This document shows, piece after piece, positions 47,114 to 59,715 of a stretch of 64,000 bases of DNA. Position 1 is the first letter of the stretch. Each line of letters starts with the position of its first letter. The position numbers and the translations under genes are program-made. The stretch spans positions 1,240,001-1,304,000 of the forward strand of contig JAGTJL010000012.1 of NCBI GenBank assembly GCA_020746875.1, given 5' to 3'. A model generated the notes under the pieces. It did no database searches and had not been told where the DNA came from. It saw nothing but the letters and a program-made list of their open reading frames with translations. This stretch comes from Rhexocercosporidium sp. MPI-PUGE-AT-0058. Lineage: Eukaryota; Ascomycota; Leotiomycetes; Helotiales.

Positions 47114-48466
47114 TGTTGCATGTGTTCGTATGTTCGTTTACTCGATCGATCGTTACTTCGTGTAAGGGAAGGGTTGTTTGTGAGTCCTGTGTCCCGCGAG
47201 TCCGAATCCAGCAGTTCAAAGCCAGATGTTTTCAGCACATGAGACGGACGGGGGATTCTCTTTATGAAGAACTGTTGGCTGGCTGGCTGTCTGGCCGGCG
47301 CTGCCAATGCCAATGCTGCTTGCTTATGGCTGAGACAAGGCGAAGGGAAAAGATGGACGAGGATGCGGTGGCTTTGACAAGGGCTACGCCTATTGAGGTC
47401 ATGATGCTGGCAGCTGATTCGACGGCTGCCCCGCCAAGACAACTTAAAAGCGCCACCGCGATGCCGCTTCCTCTTAGAGGAATGAAACACGCGACACTTG
47501 ACTGGGCGCAGGATAGCAGTGACATTCGAAGGCGTTAAAAATGACGAATGCCTCATCTTGTGCACGGGATGAAATAATATGTTTCCAAGTTTTGTCAATT
47601 TCAAATTTTACAGATCTGCTGCGGACATTTGTTTATTACTCGTATGGGTTTGATGCTACGCGGGTTGCGCAGCGATTTTCCTGTTTGATGGAGCTATTAG
47701 TACACTTACTCTGCGCCAAGGGCTTGTCATAATCTCACTGTTTGAACAGCCTCGAAGATCCGCTTTTTTCCTCACCACGTCTACTTACGTAGCGGGCGCG
47801 GCTATGGATCTAATTTCAGACCCATCGCCAAGATTGAATAAACATAAATGCCTCGTCCCGCGTCCCTCGTCTGTCCATCTCTATTCTAGCAGCCGATGAG
47901 GCATTCTTTCGCTGACAGGTTTACGTGTTTCGTATCTTGCGCATTGTTACGACCACAGCACGAAAGTTTAAAGAACAACCTTCAGTTGATGTGACACGAC
48001 GACGTCTGATCTACGATTGCCTTCGCAGTTTGCCTTCGTCTCAGCCTCTTCCGTGACGTGATCATCACAGGGATATGCGAGTGGGAAACTTAGATCCGGA
48101 AGCCTGACAACCTGACAAGTGATTCTGCACTGACTGCGAGTTGCTCGCCAAGGCCTGAGAAACCCCTTTCGCACTTAACGCCGAAAACATCACGTGCCGA
48201 TATAGATCCTACCTGTCCTCGCAACAACAATCTTCCAGAACCCCTCCCCGGAATCGAGCAATTGACCAATGTCCATCCAGCGGGATGTATTCTCCTACGC
48301 CCATCCCCACTCTAGCTCTCCCATCGCCATCTCGACGTCATGCGTTGCTAGTTTCGGTGAAATATTGCTTGACGTAGCTTGTTGTCTATCAAGGTGCACT
48401 ACGCATTGACAAAGTATAAGGCACAACTAAAGCAGCAGTGTCTTAATCCTTTCTCTCTTTTCCAAC
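47114..48466. promoter_or_regulatory. divergent promoter region, PAP2 phosphatase / aldo-keto reductase
   Basis: This 1.35-kb gap separates two divergent genes. Several frames of 60-180 codons are antisense or overlapping and lack domains. A TGGCTGGCTGGCTG-type short repeat lies near 47275. Confidence 0.5.
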
Positions 48467-49679
48467 ATGTATACTCGAGCTGCACGACTTTCCGCATCAG
48501 CCACATCAAGAATCTCTCAAGTCTCTTCACATATCCAAACACGCAATATGGCATCTGTGACTACCCACACGCTCAACACGGGGGCGAAGATCCCCGCTAT
48601 TGGCTTTGGGACGTGGCAAGATAAGGATGATCAGGAGAAAGCTGTCACCGAGGCTTTGAAGGCGGGATATTTGCATATTGATACTGCGGCCAGTGAGTTA
48701 CATTTCACAATCTGTACTTTGGGACAGTGTAGTAACGGAAACACAGTCTATGGGACTGAGCCTATGGTTGGAGCTGCCATCAAGAAGAGCGGCATTGATC
48801 GGTCCAAGCTATTCATCACCACCAAACTCTGGAATAATAAGCACAAGCCCGAGGATGTCGAGGGTGCTCTTGATGAATCCCTCAAAGATCTAGGAATGGA
48901 CTACGTCGACTTATACCTGATGCATTGGCCATCAGCTTTCAAGCCCGGTCAGTCTCGCTAACTCTCAAGTCTTCAAAACAAACCCAATATCGACGACTAA
49001 CTTATCTTTCAGGCGACAACAAATTCCCCAAAGACAAAGACGGCAAGACGGAGACCAGCAACATCAGCTACGTCGACACCTGGAAAGCGATGGAGAAGCT
49101 CACCTCCTCTGGCAAGGCCCGCGCGATCGGCGTATCGAACTTCTCCAAGAAAGAGCTCGAGACGCTGTTGAAGGAGAGTAATGTCGTTCCGGCAGCTCAT
49201 CAGATCGAATGCCATCCTTGGTTACAGCAGAAGGATTTCTGTGATTGGCATAAGCAAAAGGGCATCCATGTGCAGCACTACTCGCCGTTCGGGAACCAGA
49301 ATGAGATTTATAGCTCCGGGCAGAATATGGGGAAGTTGATGGTGTGTTTTGCCCCTCTCCCATCTCATGTCATCCCAAGACTTGAAAAGGTATCAAGGCT
49401 AACCAACAACAGGACGACCCCATCCTCGTCGAAATCGGCAAGAAGTACAACAAATCCGGCAGCCAGGTCGCACTCGCCTGGGGCATCGCACGCGGGCACT
49501 CCGTCCTCCCTAAATCCAAGACACCATCGCGCATCGCTCAGAACCTGGAGGGCGACTTCAAGCTCACGGCTGAGGACATGAAGAAGATTGAGAGTATCGA
49601 TAAGAAGCTCCGGTTCAACGACCCGAGTGAGTCGTTTGGGTACCAGTTTTATACGGATTTGGAGGGGAAGAAGAATTAG
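48467..49679 (+). CDS. aldo-keto reductase (GCY1/YPR1-like)
   Basis: NADPH-dependent reductase of aldehydes and ketones. Four exons (48467-48692, 48747-48947, 49013-49341, 49413-49679) sum to 340 aa with GT-AG introns. The AKR catalytic tetrad is complete: Asp72 (HIDTA), Tyr77 (IYGTE), Lys102 (TTKLW), His135 (LMHWP). The NADPH-binding end LPKSKTPSRIAQN is present. The N-terminal 27 residues are rich in Arg and Ser without acids and look like a mitochondrial targeting sequence; a second in-frame Met28 (MASVTTHTLN) begins the standard AKR body, so dual targeting by alternative starts is plausible. It could serve glycerol or polyol metabolism. It sits 6 kb beyond the FAS locus and carries no ATCCTGCA site. 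Confidence 0.92.
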
Positions 49680-50369
49680 ATGTCGGAGGGGATTGATGTA
49701 AATAGTTAGATCTGTAGGTCTGTAGATCTGTAGGATTTCAAGAGCAAAGGAGAAAATTTGTTTCATCTTGTTTGCTGTTGAAAAATTTGCAATACTTCGG
49801 AGGTTAGGTGCTGTTTGAGTTGGATAGACACGTAAAGCTTGGTCTGTGAGACGATACCGGTCTTGTTTTTGGGGAGTCTGCGGTGCTTGGAAGTGTGCTG
49901 GGGGGAAACTGGACAAGGGCCTATTCTTGTATGAAGCGAGAGTTCAATTGGTGGGCCAGGAAGACTGATGAGAGAAGTATCTCTCCACGCCTCAAGCTGG
50001 ACAGGGCTCTCTGCTGGTCATTGCATGGTTAGACCCAAAGCCAGTATTGAGAACCGTGCTGTTGCTATGAGGACCGGCATATTGGAGGAGGTTGCAACGA
50101 AGTTTGTGCCACTTTGTGTGAAAGTTAAACTGAAAAAAAAAACCTGGAAATTAAGGGTAATGTGAAAGCTCGTTAAGCGACATGCATTAAAAATTTCATA
50201 ATTCTGAAAGCAATTAGCAGTGCTATGCCCTCCATAGCACCCGCAAATCTATCCCCTCACTCCGTTGCGAATCGTGACATCGTACATCATGGCAACGGAC
50301 TGCTACCTGTCTACAAGTGTCAGACACATGTCTCCTCTCATTTCCCCCCTTGGAAGAAGCATCAACTTG
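49680..50369. other. intergenic downstream of the aldo-keto reductase
   Basis: No supported gene. The first 100 bases are 3' untranslated DNA with a GTAGATCTGTAG short repeat. Confidence 0.45.
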
Positions 50370-51135
50370 AGCATGATGTCAGCAACCACCCCATCGTCTC
50401 AAAACTCAGCTGAACATTCCATACCTTCAAGGCGAGACTCCTCATCGCTCATCAACGTACCCATCATATCCAGCATCATCTCCTCAAGCGTAGGCAAGCG
50501 TCCTAGCTCCTGCTGCAATTTCAGACCGTTCTCAGCTAGTTCTTCGACGCTGTATTAGCCCTTGTGAATGCGTTTGCGGGTAGGGTTCTCGCCTAGCCAG
50601 GAGAGGGTGATTTACTTGAAGATCGTGGGGTCGATGTTGGACTTGCCCCTGTCGTTGTCGCCGTTGTTGTCTTTGGCTTTGGGGGTCCTTAAGATCTGCT
50701 CCAGCTATGACGGAGGATCTCCTTCTGGTCTGGTGTTGTTAACTTGGAACCTATCAGCAGTTTAAAAATCTTGGAGACGTCTGTGTTCTTAGTGATGCGG
50801 TCCTTGAAGGCGCCATTCTTGCGCTCCTTGCTTGCGTGACCAATGTCTCGTAGAGTTATCTATCATCAATGGGTAGTGGTCGATTTCATCTGTGCACGGC
50901 TTGGTGATATCGAGGAAAGCAAGAAGGGTGGATGGGTGCACGGATATGACCATGCGATACTTCGCGGTCTGTTTCTTCCTGGCCTTGGGCTTCTTGACTG
51001 GCTCGTCAGCATTCTCGAGCTCAGCGAGAGGAAGACGAGGGGTCTGACAGGGATGGGTGAAGACGAGAGAAAACTCGCGAAGGGCGGTGAGATGGATGTG
51101 GCCACATGTGGAGTGGAGTAGAGACTTGTGCTATT
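50370..51135 (-). pseudogene. decayed protein-coding gene of unknown family
   Basis: Read on the minus strand, several lysine-rich, coding-like segments follow one another in different frames. About 95 codons are open from near 51135 (including PVKKPKARKKQTAKYRMV). A second frame around 50825-50690 includes KNGAFKDRITKNTDVSK. A third, around 50700-50420, includes SVEELAENGLKLQQELGR and MLDMMGTLMSDEESRLEG and is interrupted by two TAA codons where CAA would fit. Frame changes are not bridged by GT-AG introns that I can find. The stops fit C-to-T changes, as repeat-induced point mutation or neutral decay would give. I do not recognise the family. Confidence 0.5.
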
Positions 51136-52037
51136 GGTGATTACGGTAACGGTTGATTGCGGGAGAGATGAGAGGGGAAGAGATGCGCTGCTGAATATAA
51201 AAGTTGAAATATCTACGTTGCTCCCTTACCTTATGTAGCCTTTCATCTGACCTGGCAGCAGTTCGTTCACCTTCAAGAACCTGCCTTGAAGGAGCTGATT
51301 CGAGTCCACTAGTACTTTAGGCGAGTGTCATAATGCTCCTTTGCTCCTTCCTGACGACCAAAATGAAATTGTCGGTCTTTTGACGGTAACTTAACCGTCC
51401 TAGGGGCATTGAGGCAACCATCAAAGTCTGAAGAAGCAAGGGCTTAATATCACCCATGTCTTCCTTCCAATTACCGTCATTGTGAGATTGATGTACGAAG
51501 TTCTGTAAATACCACCAATCGCACGCATCCACACTCTACGGTTCGCTGGGCCAATGGCTGACGATCGCTCGCCTAATTATTGAATTTCAAGCAGGACAAC
51601 AGCTCTTTCTCTCGCCAAATTTTCAAACGGGGGGAGATCGAAAGTGAAACCGGTAGAAACATCGGCAGATCAGATACATCTTCTAATTGAAAGTAGCACA
51701 AGGACGACAAAGACAGAGAGGCTAGGTCATACCGCAATTGTACATCACTATCAGCGGAGGATAATCATAATAGAGAGCGCACCATCGGCTTCCAGCCCCA
51801 TACCAAACGCGCCATGTGCGAAACCAGGCTATTCAGCAGTGCACAAATGAAATTTCTTACAAGCAAGTATTGAAACGAGCATAGGCATAGTCAAAACACC
51901 ACCCTCCCTGAACTTATTACTACACAGTCCCTAGCAGCTCGAGATGTCCAAGCGGACCAGTCACTCCCGTCCCGTCTCCTACAGAACTTGATGTTTTGCC
52001 AGCAAAAAGGGATGTCTAATGTCTGAGGGGTGTTCTT
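51136..52037. other. intergenic, no gene supported
   Basis: These 900 bp lie between the decayed gene and the 3' end of the HMG-box gene. Only short frames without domains are present. Confidence 0.45.
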
Positions 52038-53079
52038 CTACTCTTTAACTGGAGCAGCGTATTCAGGGTCACGTTTGAAAGCAGCCCTGAATTCCTTGAC
52101 GTATCGTTGCTTGTCCGCAATTTCACGTTCTTGATAGGCCTTCGAAAGTCAGATACGGTTTTAAGAGCATAGAGTTGGGACTTCCTACCTGACGGTCGCT
52201 GGATGGTAGCGCATCCCACTCCTTCGCCAGAAGCTTGCTTGCATCTGAGAGCGAAATTCCTTTGAAATCACCAGAAGCCCATCTATCCCCACAGTATATT
52301 GCCCGAGCGCTGGCTCGACCTTTTGGTTGACGTTCATCTTCAATCGCGGGCAAGGACTTGACTCTTTTGTGGTCCTTGGCAAGCAATCGTAAAGCCCGGC
52401 GTGCATTGTTTGCTAGGCGAATTTGATCCGGGGTATAGCTTTCGACCCATTTCTTGTGCATAGCTTTATTTTCTGCCGCGTTCTGGGCAGCGATGTGGTT
52501 GTAGGACTACAATTGTTAGGGAATTTCCTTCTCGATGAACTAGAATCTTACCTCCAGCTCTGCAGGACTCAACGACTTGTATTTGCTCGCAGCATCTCGT
52601 GCCAAAGATGATGCTTTCATACCTGGCTTGACCGCTTCAGCAAGCACGACCCGCCATGTTGTGGAGGGCTTTGTTTTAGGGGAATCTGTGAGTGCTACAG
52701 CCTTCAGCGCATCGATATTAGTCCTTCTCTTCGCTGCCTCAATTCTCGCCAAGCTAGTCTTGGACTGAACTCTCTTGACCGGCTTCTTTGCCACGACTTT
52801 CTTCTTCGCTGGCTTCTTCACTGGCTTCTTGGTGACCTTCTTCGTGCTGGTTTTTGTGGGTGTGGTCTTGCTGGCCTTGGGCTTCGAAGCAACTTTGGTA
52901 GCAGTGGCATATGAACGTTGGGCGGAGAAGGGAAATTGAGATCTAGTTGAGGCGTTGTTGGTATTTTGGTTGTTGTCCGCGCGTTGAAATTGCCAGGTGC
53001 TCTGAAGGGCTCGGTTTGTTGACTGGGGACCACGCGAGACTACTCTCCTCACGGATGCGCGTCCGATGCTGGACAACAT
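52038..53079 (-). CDS. mitochondrial HMG-box DNA-binding protein
   Basis: Predicted mitochondrial nucleoid protein that packages mtDNA. Three exons (53079-52552, 52506-52189, 52139-52038) give 315 aa. The N-terminus (MLSSIGRASVRRVVSRGPQS) is Arg/Ser-rich and fits a mitochondrial presequence. A long Lys/Pro/Ala-rich linker with KKPVKKPAKKK repeats covers about residues 60-110. Two HMG-box-like domains follow: one diverged (TWRVVLAEAVKPG ... YNHIAAQN), and a clearer one (RASARAIYCGDRW ... AYQEREIADKQRYVKEF) ending close to the C-terminus. An upstream in-frame ATG at 53277 exists, but the start at 53079 gives the better targeting signal. It is divergent from PRP5. Confidence 0.85.
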
Positions 53080-53612
53080 TGCGGGTGAGATTGGCGGTCG
53101 CAGCCTTTGCAGCCGGCGGTAGGGATTGTATTTGTGGTGTTTGGAAGTTCGATATGTGTGTGGTTGTGAGGCTGAAGTTGAGGCAGAGCTGTAAAGCGAG
53201 GTGAGGTGAGGGAGGTGTCGCGGATCCTGTTCCTGTTCCTGACTGGCCCAAGCCCCCAGCCCCGTCCTTTTCAACACGCGAGCTCAAGTGAGCTCACAGC
53301 GTGCTAGTGACCCCGGCTCCGCGTCTATCGGATGGTAGGCGCAAGCGAGAGTCATGACTGCCGTCCGCGGCCGCCTCCTGTGCCCTTCCAGATTGGCTTC
53401 CGTACCTATAATCTTGGGTCAACTTGACCTCGAACATCCTTTACCATACTACAACGCCTTTTCGCCACCATTTCCCCTCTCCATCTGCAACGGAAAACGG
53501 AGACTTGTGTCGCCCGGGTAGTGCTAGGACTGGACTGGATCACTCTGGGCTGCTAACAGCACCATCTACGATTCCTGCCAGAAAGTATTTCTGCCATTTA
53601 ACCTGGGGCAAA
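53080..53612. promoter_or_regulatory. divergent promoter region, HMG-box gene / PRP5
   Basis: This 533-bp gap lies between divergent housekeeping genes. A short GATCCTGTTCCTGTTCCTG repeat lies near 53223. No clear factor site is visible. Confidence 0.5.
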
Positions 53613-56600
53613 ATGGCTCGGCACAGGGACTCACGCTCACCATCGCCTGCAGGAAGCCATCACTCTTCGAAACGGGTCAAGAGGGACGAAGATGTCAGAC
53701 GAGACCGGGATAGGAGGGAGGATGTCCGCCAGCGGCGGCGAAGTCGTTCACGGAGCTTAGATGTGAGTTACAATCGCCCTGTTCCATTCACTTCACCGCG
53801 CAGCATACTGACAACTCTGACGCAGCGCCGTCACCGAGATCGCGATGCACCCAGACGAAGAGAGCGATCAGTAGATCGGAGAGAGGAGGATTTCTACCGT
53901 TCTGGACGAAGAGACCGCTCGAGAGATCGCCGAGACAGATTCGATCGGGAGCGTTCTCCCGACAGGCGGCGACGCAGAAGTCGGGAGCGAGACTATCGAG
54001 ATAGGCGAGACGATTCTTATGACAGGGCCCGAAGGCGCCGCGAGAATTCTACTGACTCGAGGCCCCGTAGTAGAGGTGATGGGAACTTCAGCAAATCTGG
54101 CAGCAAGCCTGACAATGCTAAGGCAACTGAGGTCAGTAGACACCAAGGCAGTAGATCGACTTCGAAGGCTAACATATTATGGCAGCCATCAAAACCCTCG
54201 GGGCCGCCTGTGCAAACCGAGGCTGAGAAGAAGGCTGAGCGACTAGCTAAATTGGAAGCATGGAAGAAGAAAATGGCGGAAGATAAGGAGCGAAAGGAGA
54301 AGGAGCTCACTGCTGGGGGAACTCGAAAGCTTCTCGATGAGATAGATCAAAGGGCTAACGGATCTCCTTCGGTCGCATCGCCAGCCTCGCCTGCAACCCC
54401 AAACAGCCTTGCGTCACCAGCACCCTATGCTGGGAAGTTCGATCCCAAGGCGATAGCAAAGAAAGCAGTGGCAAACTCGAACTCCACGAGCACTCTCGGC
54501 AAGGATTTACCACTCAAAGAATTAACCAAAGCGTCCGCTACCTTAACTTCTTCGGTCAAAGGACTACAAGCTGACAAAAAGACAACAGCCTTCAACAGCA
54601 CATCCAAAGGTATTTCCCTAAGAGTTATTGATGATAGGTTGAAATATGCTGACCGTTTTGAAACAGCATCTGCGTTGCCTAAAGCTAGAGGGAATTTGAA
54701 CGCATTCGGATTGGGTGCTAAATCCGCGACCGATAACGAAAAGCCTACCTCGAAGCGAACATTAGACTTTGGTGAAGAAGATGATGCTAGAAAGAAGTTA
54801 GAAAAGCTGCCTACCCTGCCTTTGGCAAACATCGAGGATGACGATACTGCGCTCGCTAACATTGCTGAGGGAGATGATGATGACGACGTCGACATGGAAG
54901 ATGGTGGAACGGAAGAAGAGGCAGCAGCAGCCGCTCGAGCTGCGGCAGAAAAACGCGAAGAAAGATTACAGGAGCAAATACTTGCCAGCAAGGAAGCTGA
55001 TGCCACGGAACAATCCACTGAGAAGCCGACGGAGACCAATGGAGACCTTAAGATGGAAGAAATGGTGGCAGTGCAAACAGAACCAATGGCAGTGGAAGAG
55101 GATGACGAGGTTGATCCTTTGGAAGCTTTCATGGAGCAGATGGGTGATCCATTTGCCACCCCAAAGACGACCAATACCTTCAATAAAAGTATGAGCAAAA
55201 GCCAGAAACAACAACCAGAAGCACTATTTGGAGATGACGATGTCGACTTGAAGGCTATGGAGGCTGATCCTGACGATATCCTTGCCATGGCAAGTAAAGC
55301 TAGAAAGAAGAAGGAGCTACCAACAATCAATTACGCGAAGCTGGACCTGGATCCCGTTCGGAAGAATTTCTATTCGGAACCAGCGGAGCTTGCTGATATG
55401 ACCGAAGCTGAGCTCGCAGACCTCCGTCTTGAACTTGACGGTATTAAGGTAGCTGGAAAAGATGTTCCAAAGCCCGTTCAAAAATGGTCCCAGTGCGGTT
55501 TGAATGTTCAATCGTTGGAAGTCATTCGAAAGCTGGGGTATGAGAGACCGACCGCTATCCAGATGCAAGCTGTACCGGCAATCATGTCTGGTAGAGATGT
55601 CATTGGTGTTGCAAAAACCGGATCTGGTAAGACCATCGCCTTTCTGCTGCCAATGTTTCGTCATATCCGGGATCAGCGACCGCTAGAAGGTTCGGATGGC
55701 CCGATTGGTTTGATAGTGACTCCTACAAGAGAACTAGCAACCCAAATCCACAAAGAATGCAAGCCATTTTTGAAAGCTATGGGCCTTCGTGCCGTTTGTG
55801 CTTATGGTGGAGCTCCGATTAAAGATCAGATTGCTGATCTCAAGAGAGGGGCTGAGATTATTGTCTGCACACCAGGCAGGATGATAGATCTTCTTGCCGC
55901 CAACTCTGGTAGAGTCACAAATCTTCGTCGGGTAACATATGTTGTATTGGATGAAGCTGATCGTATGTTTGACATGGGATTCGAGCCACAAGTCATGAAG
56001 ATCTTCGCCAATATCCGTCCTGACAGACAAACCATTCTTTTCTCGGCTACCATGCCTCGTATCATGGATGCCCTAGCAAAGAAGACTCTCCAATCCCCAG
56101 TTGAGATCACTGTTGGAGGGAGAAGTGTCGTTGCTCCAGAAATTACTCAAATGGTTGAAGTTCGCGAGGAGAAAGAGAAGTTCCATCGTCTGCTGGAACT
56201 TCTTGGGGAGCTTTACAACGACGATGAAGACGCTCGGACTCTCATCTTTGTTGACCGACAAGAAAAGGCAGATGACCTTCTGAAAGATCTTATGCGTAAA
56301 GGATATCCCTGCATGTCTATTCATGGTGGCAAGGACCAGATTGATCGAGACTCTACCATCGATGACTTCAAAGCTGGGGTTGTGCCAATCATGATTGCTA
56401 CATCTGTGGCCGCTCGTGGCTTAGATGTCAAGCAGCTAAAACTTGTTGTCAATTTTGATGCCCCGAACCATTTGGAAGATTATGTTCACAGAGCGGGTCG
56501 CACGGGTAGGGCTGGGGCCAAGGGAACAGCCGTAACATTTATCACCGAAGAACAGGAGCAATACTCGGTTGGTATTGCAAAAGCCCTCGAACAATCGGGC

Positions 56601-57428
56601 CAGCCTGTGCCAGAGCGCCTCAACGAGATGAGGAAATCATTCAGGGATAAAGTCAAGACTGGGAAGTCTAAAGATAGCTCTGGGTTTGGCGGTAAAGGTA
56701 TGCTTGATTTCCTCGTTCGCTTCACTATAATGCTAATCTGTCTAGGTTTGGAACGTCTTGATGCCGAGCGGGAAGCTGCCAGAAATCGTGAGAGAAAAAC
56801 TCACAAGACTGATGGCGATGATGAAGAAGAGAAAGAGGACAAGGCTGGTGATGAAGATATCGTCCTCAAGGCTGCATCAGTTGTGCAACCTGCGTCTGCT
56901 GCTCCAACTCCTCAACTGTACGGAGTTCCTAAGGGTATTGATCTCGACGGCAAGATTACCGTTCATCGTACAGAAACTGCAGTGTCTTCTGGAGGTGGAT
57001 CGAAGAACCCACTTGACAAGGTCACTTCAGCCATCGACGCTATCAATGCTCGATTGAACAAAACCGGCCAATTGCGATCCGGTGTACCAATTGACAATAA
57101 GGGTCCTGATGCGGGCGCCTTTCATGCAACTTTGGAGATCAATGATTTCCCGCAGAAAGCCAGATGGGCAGTCACGAACAGAACGAATGTTGCCAAAATT
57201 CTTGAAGCGACTGGCACTTCCATCACTACGAAAGGAAGCTTTTACCCTGCGGGCAAGGATGTCCAGGCTGGCGGAGATCCCAAGTTGTATATTCTTGTCG
57301 AGGGTGATACTGAGGTGGTGGTCACGAACGCCATGAGGGAGTTGATGAGGTTACTGAAGGAGGGTACAATGGCTGCTGCTGATGCTGAAGGCAGAGCGCC
57401 TGCTAGTGGTAGATACAATGTTGTGTAG
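53613..57428 (+). CDS. PRP5: pre-mRNA-processing DEAD-box RNA helicase PRP5
   Basis: Nuclear ATP-dependent helicase needed for U2 snRNP addition during prespliceosome assembly. Three exons (53613-53762, 53826-56697, 56746-57428) sum to 1234 aa. The N-terminal 150 residues form a long Arg/Ser/Asp-rich (RS/RD) region, followed by a Lys/Glu-rich coiled coil and an acidic disordered stretch near residues 400-450. The helicase core carries the Q-motif and Walker A (AKTGSGKT, about 645), PTRELA, DEAD (about 759), SAT (about 789) and [10 protein letters not shown] (about 937). The C-terminal domain ([11 protein letters not shown] ... [17 protein letters not shown]) is the KH-like tail typical of PRP5/DDX46. 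The start is the ATG in [14 protein letters not shown]; upstream frame continuation is non-coding. A 301-codon open frame on the opposite strand (54425-55330) is a shadow of the low-complexity region. Confidence 0.94.
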   Translation: MARHRDSRSPSPAGSHHSSKRVKRDEDVRRDRDRREDVRQRRRSRSRSLDVSYNRPVPFTSPRSILTTLTQRRHRDRDAPRRRERSVDRREEDFYRSGRRDRSRDRRDRFDRERSPDRRRRRSRERDYRDRRDDSYDRARRRRENSTDSRPRSRGDGNFSKSGSKPDNAKATEVSRHQGSRSTSKANILWQPSKPSGPPVQTEAEKKAERLAKLEAWKKKMAEDKERKEKELTAGGTRKLLDEIDQRANGSPSVASPASPATPNSLASPAPYAGKFDPKAIAKKAVANSNSTSTLGKDLPLKELTKASATLTSSVKGLQADKKTTAFNSTSKGISLRVIDDRLKYADRFETASALPKARGNLNAFGLGAKSATDNEKPTSKRTLDFGEEDDARKKLEKLPTLPLANIEDDDTALANIAEGDDDDDVDMEDGGTEEEAAAAARAAAEKREERLQEQILASKEADATEQSTEKPTETNGDLKMEEMVAVQTEPMAVEEDDEVDPLEAFMEQMGDPFATPKTTNTFNKSMSKSQKQQPEALFGDDDVDLKAMEADPDDILAMASKARKKKELPTINYAKLDLDPVRKNFYSEPAELADMTEAELADLRLELDGIKVAGKDVPKPVQKWSQCGLNVQSLEVIRKLGYERPTAIQMQAVPAIMSGRDVIGVAKTGSGKTIAFLLPMFRHIRDQRPLEGSDGPIGLIVTPTRELATQIHKECKPFLKAMGLRAVCAYGGAPIKDQIADLKRGAEIIVCTPGRMIDLLAANSGRVTNLRRVTYVVLDEADRMFDMGFEPQVMKIFANIRPDRQTILFSATMPRIMDALAKKTLQSPVEITVGGRSVVAPEITQMVEVREEKEKFHRLLELLGELYNDDEDARTLIFVDRQEKADDLLKDLMRKGYPCMSIHGGKDQIDRDSTIDDFKAGVVPIMIATSVAARGLDVKQLKLVVNFDAPNHLEDYVHRAGRTGRAGAKGTAVTFITEEQEQYSVGIAKALEQSGQPVPERLNEMRKSFRDKVKTGKSKDSSGFGGKGMLDFLVRFTIMLICLGLERLDAEREAARNRERKTHKTDGDDEEEKEDKAGDEDIVLKAASVVQPASAAPTPQLYGVPKGIDLDGKITVHRTETAVSSGGGSKNPLDKVTSAIDAINARLNKTGQLRSGVPIDNKGPDAGAFHATLEINDFPQKARWAVTNRTNVAKILEATGTSITTKGSFYPAGKDVQAGGDPKLYILVEGDTEVVVTNAMRELMRLLKEGTMAAADAEGRAPASGRYNVV

Positions 57429-57659
57429 GCTCGTGGACGGTGGTATAAGTCTACACTTACCAGTAATATGTACTCAGAACAATCCTTTTCACCGAAGTGG
57501 AATGCTCTAATCTCTCCTTCCTGAGAATGGTTCTATGTGCATATCCAGGTCCATGTTCAACGCTCATTGCTCAAAAATCAAATCCTCGAAACCGACATAG
57601 AACAAAGTGTCACTCACTACCTTCCTTCCACTTACCCACTCACTCAGGCAATCGATCAA

Positions 57660-58182
57660 TCAATTATACGCCCTAGCCTCCGCCGCCGAATCCGCATCCC
57701 TCAACCTCCTCTCCTCTTTACTCAGCCCCTCCAGCGTATCCGTCCTCGTCTGCTTCTTCTGCTCCTGCAATTGACTCCCTAATTTGCCCTTCGGTTTACT
57801 CGCCGCATTCGCTCTTGCCTGTGATTAGCAACCAGATCAGCATTCATTTCTCAAAACCTCCTATTTCCCAACTCTAGTACACGACCCCGCCCGCCCGTAT
57901 ATCACGCGCATATACAAATGTAGATGTGGGAAGTTTGGAAAAGCAAATACGCACCTCAGCAGCCTCCGCAGCCTTCCTCCTCGCATCCTCCTGCGCGCTA
58001 CTACTCTGCGCCGGGCTCGGGGTTGTGCCTAATGTCCGAGCTGGTCCTCCTACTACCACTTTCTTTGGGAGGGCGGATGTTTGGTTTGTGTTTGCATTTT
58101 GTGCGGGAGCGGAGGAGAGGGTTCGGCCGGGTTGGGAGAAGGCGTCGCTGGAGGGGGATTCTTTGCCGCAGAGGTTGCCCAT
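57660..58182 (-). CDS. small predicted N-myristoylated protein, conserved in fungi
   Basis: Two exons (58182-57955, 57818-57660) give 128 aa. The N-terminus MGNLCGKES fits an N-myristoylation site (Gly2, Ser/Lys nearby) with Cys5 available for palmitoylation, so membrane attachment is likely. The middle is Ser/Pro/Gln-rich and disordered. The C-terminal half is charged and helical (QEDARRKAAEAAEARANAA, then LEGLSKEERRLRDADSAAEAR). Similar short fungal proteins with the same head and tail are known to me only as uncharacterised. It is convergent with PRP5, 231 bp apart. No function assigned. Confidence 0.75.
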
Positions 58183-59715
58183 GGTGATCGGGGTGGTATG
58201 AGGGTTGGATGGGAGGTGGTGTTAGCTGGCGTGGGTTGGGGTGAGTTGTGCGATTGTTGTTTGGGAGTTGAGGGTTCTGGCGATGGGGTTGTGAGGAGGA
58301 TTGATTAGAGGCGCATTGGTTGTTGGTTGTGAGATGGAGGGAAGTGAAGTACTACGCAAGCATTGAGGCGAGGCGGGGATGATGTGGTCTGGAAGGCTGA
58401 GGGAAAGGGAGGGATGTTTTCTTGGGCTTGGCGCGGGTAAATAGGAAGGAGGGAGAGAACTTGGCTGGTTGGTGATTTCTTGGGACTTGGTATATGAACT
58501 TGGAGATAGCTTCAACTGGGATATTTGTTACTGTCTCTATCAACAGGATATTCCGTCATCTTGGCCATTGGACCCTGCGATTGATTTACTGTTGGTCCCC
58601 CTCCACTCGGGGCGTGAATGTGTTATCGATAAGCTGATCTGACTGACCGAGGGGACTAGCGATGAAGACTCAGCCTTGTCCTTGTCCTAGATGAGATTTC
58701 ATGAAAAAGCTGTTGTAAGATAGACAACTTTACACCTAGGCAATGGTCGTGGTCTGGTTCGTATGAGATGATTAAACAGTTCTACAAGTCTAGACGAATC
58801 TGAGAGAGAAAATCATAACTGCTCTTGATCAGCCTCGTGGAAGCCACGCCGAGAAGAAGGTAGTAAAGTGGAACCCACCCTCAAAAGGCCGAGCAGAATC
58901 GAATGTTTGAATAACATGAATAGTATCAAACCGCGCCATTGTACATCTTTAAAGTTCCACTTCTAACAATCGCCAAAGCCACGGATTTCCCGCGTTCGCT
59001 GCTTGCATCTATATCAAATATCAAGTCTATCATCCTGCTATTGGTAAGGCTAGATTGCTGGGCCAATAGGAAGCAAGCGCTTTTATGGAAAATGGCATCG
59101 TGAGGGAGGTGCGATGCATTCTTTCGCTGTTATTCCTCACCGTCACTCCTCTCTCGTTTGATAAAGTACCGAAGCAAATACAAGACAATGCATATTCATC
59201 TTACTCAAGAGAAGAACGAGCACGACTACGACTGACAGGCAAAGGTTTCTCTCTCCATTCGCTTGCTCATCGGTTGTGGTTGGTTTGAGGACCTTGATGG
59301 ATACCAAGATTTCCATCTGATATCATTCTTCCCCTCCACGACATTCTCAGCCTCTCTTCCTTCCTTGACCCCTCATTCCCACGTTCTTGAGATCAAGAGA
59401 GAGTACTGCTTGTGCTCGTACTACCATCAACTTTGGTTGTTCATTCTGGCGACTACCTCGAGCCAGGCAAGCCTTGCGCATTCCTGTTGACCTTACAAGT
59501 CACAACTCGCCGCACCAAAGGAATAGGCCAAGCTTTCATCTTGCGATTCAGAGAGTCACCAGCTTGTGCAACGATCGACTCGTGCTGTTCTGGCGACACA
59601 TATCACAGGAGTCACGTACACCTGTCCACGCGCGTTAATCCTCGAATCACTATACCAATAAACCTATCCAAGGTTACATGTCCTCGCCAGCGCTTACGAC
59701 TTTGAGAAATTCAAG
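58183..59715. promoter_or_regulatory. divergent upstream region of the myristoylated-protein and C2H2 genes
   Basis: This 1.53-kb gap lies between divergent genes. Frames of 60-100 codons at 59085-59705 precede the C2H2 gene in three frames without domains and may include upstream open reading frames of a long leader. No other feature is seen. Confidence 0.45.

Noticed and set aside
45796..49679. PAP2 phosphatase and aldo-keto reductase as members of the FAS cluster
   Set aside because: Both are common housekeeping families, lie beyond the tandem repeat, and have no ATCCTGCA site upstream.
54425..55330. 301-codon open frame on the minus strand
   Set aside because: It is antisense to the low-complexity region of PRP5 and encodes serine-rich sequence created by the opposite strand's Glu/Ala/Lys codons.
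59085..59705. short frames upstream of the C2H2 gene as separate genes
   Set aside because: Overlapping frames without domains; at most upstream open reading frames in a leader.
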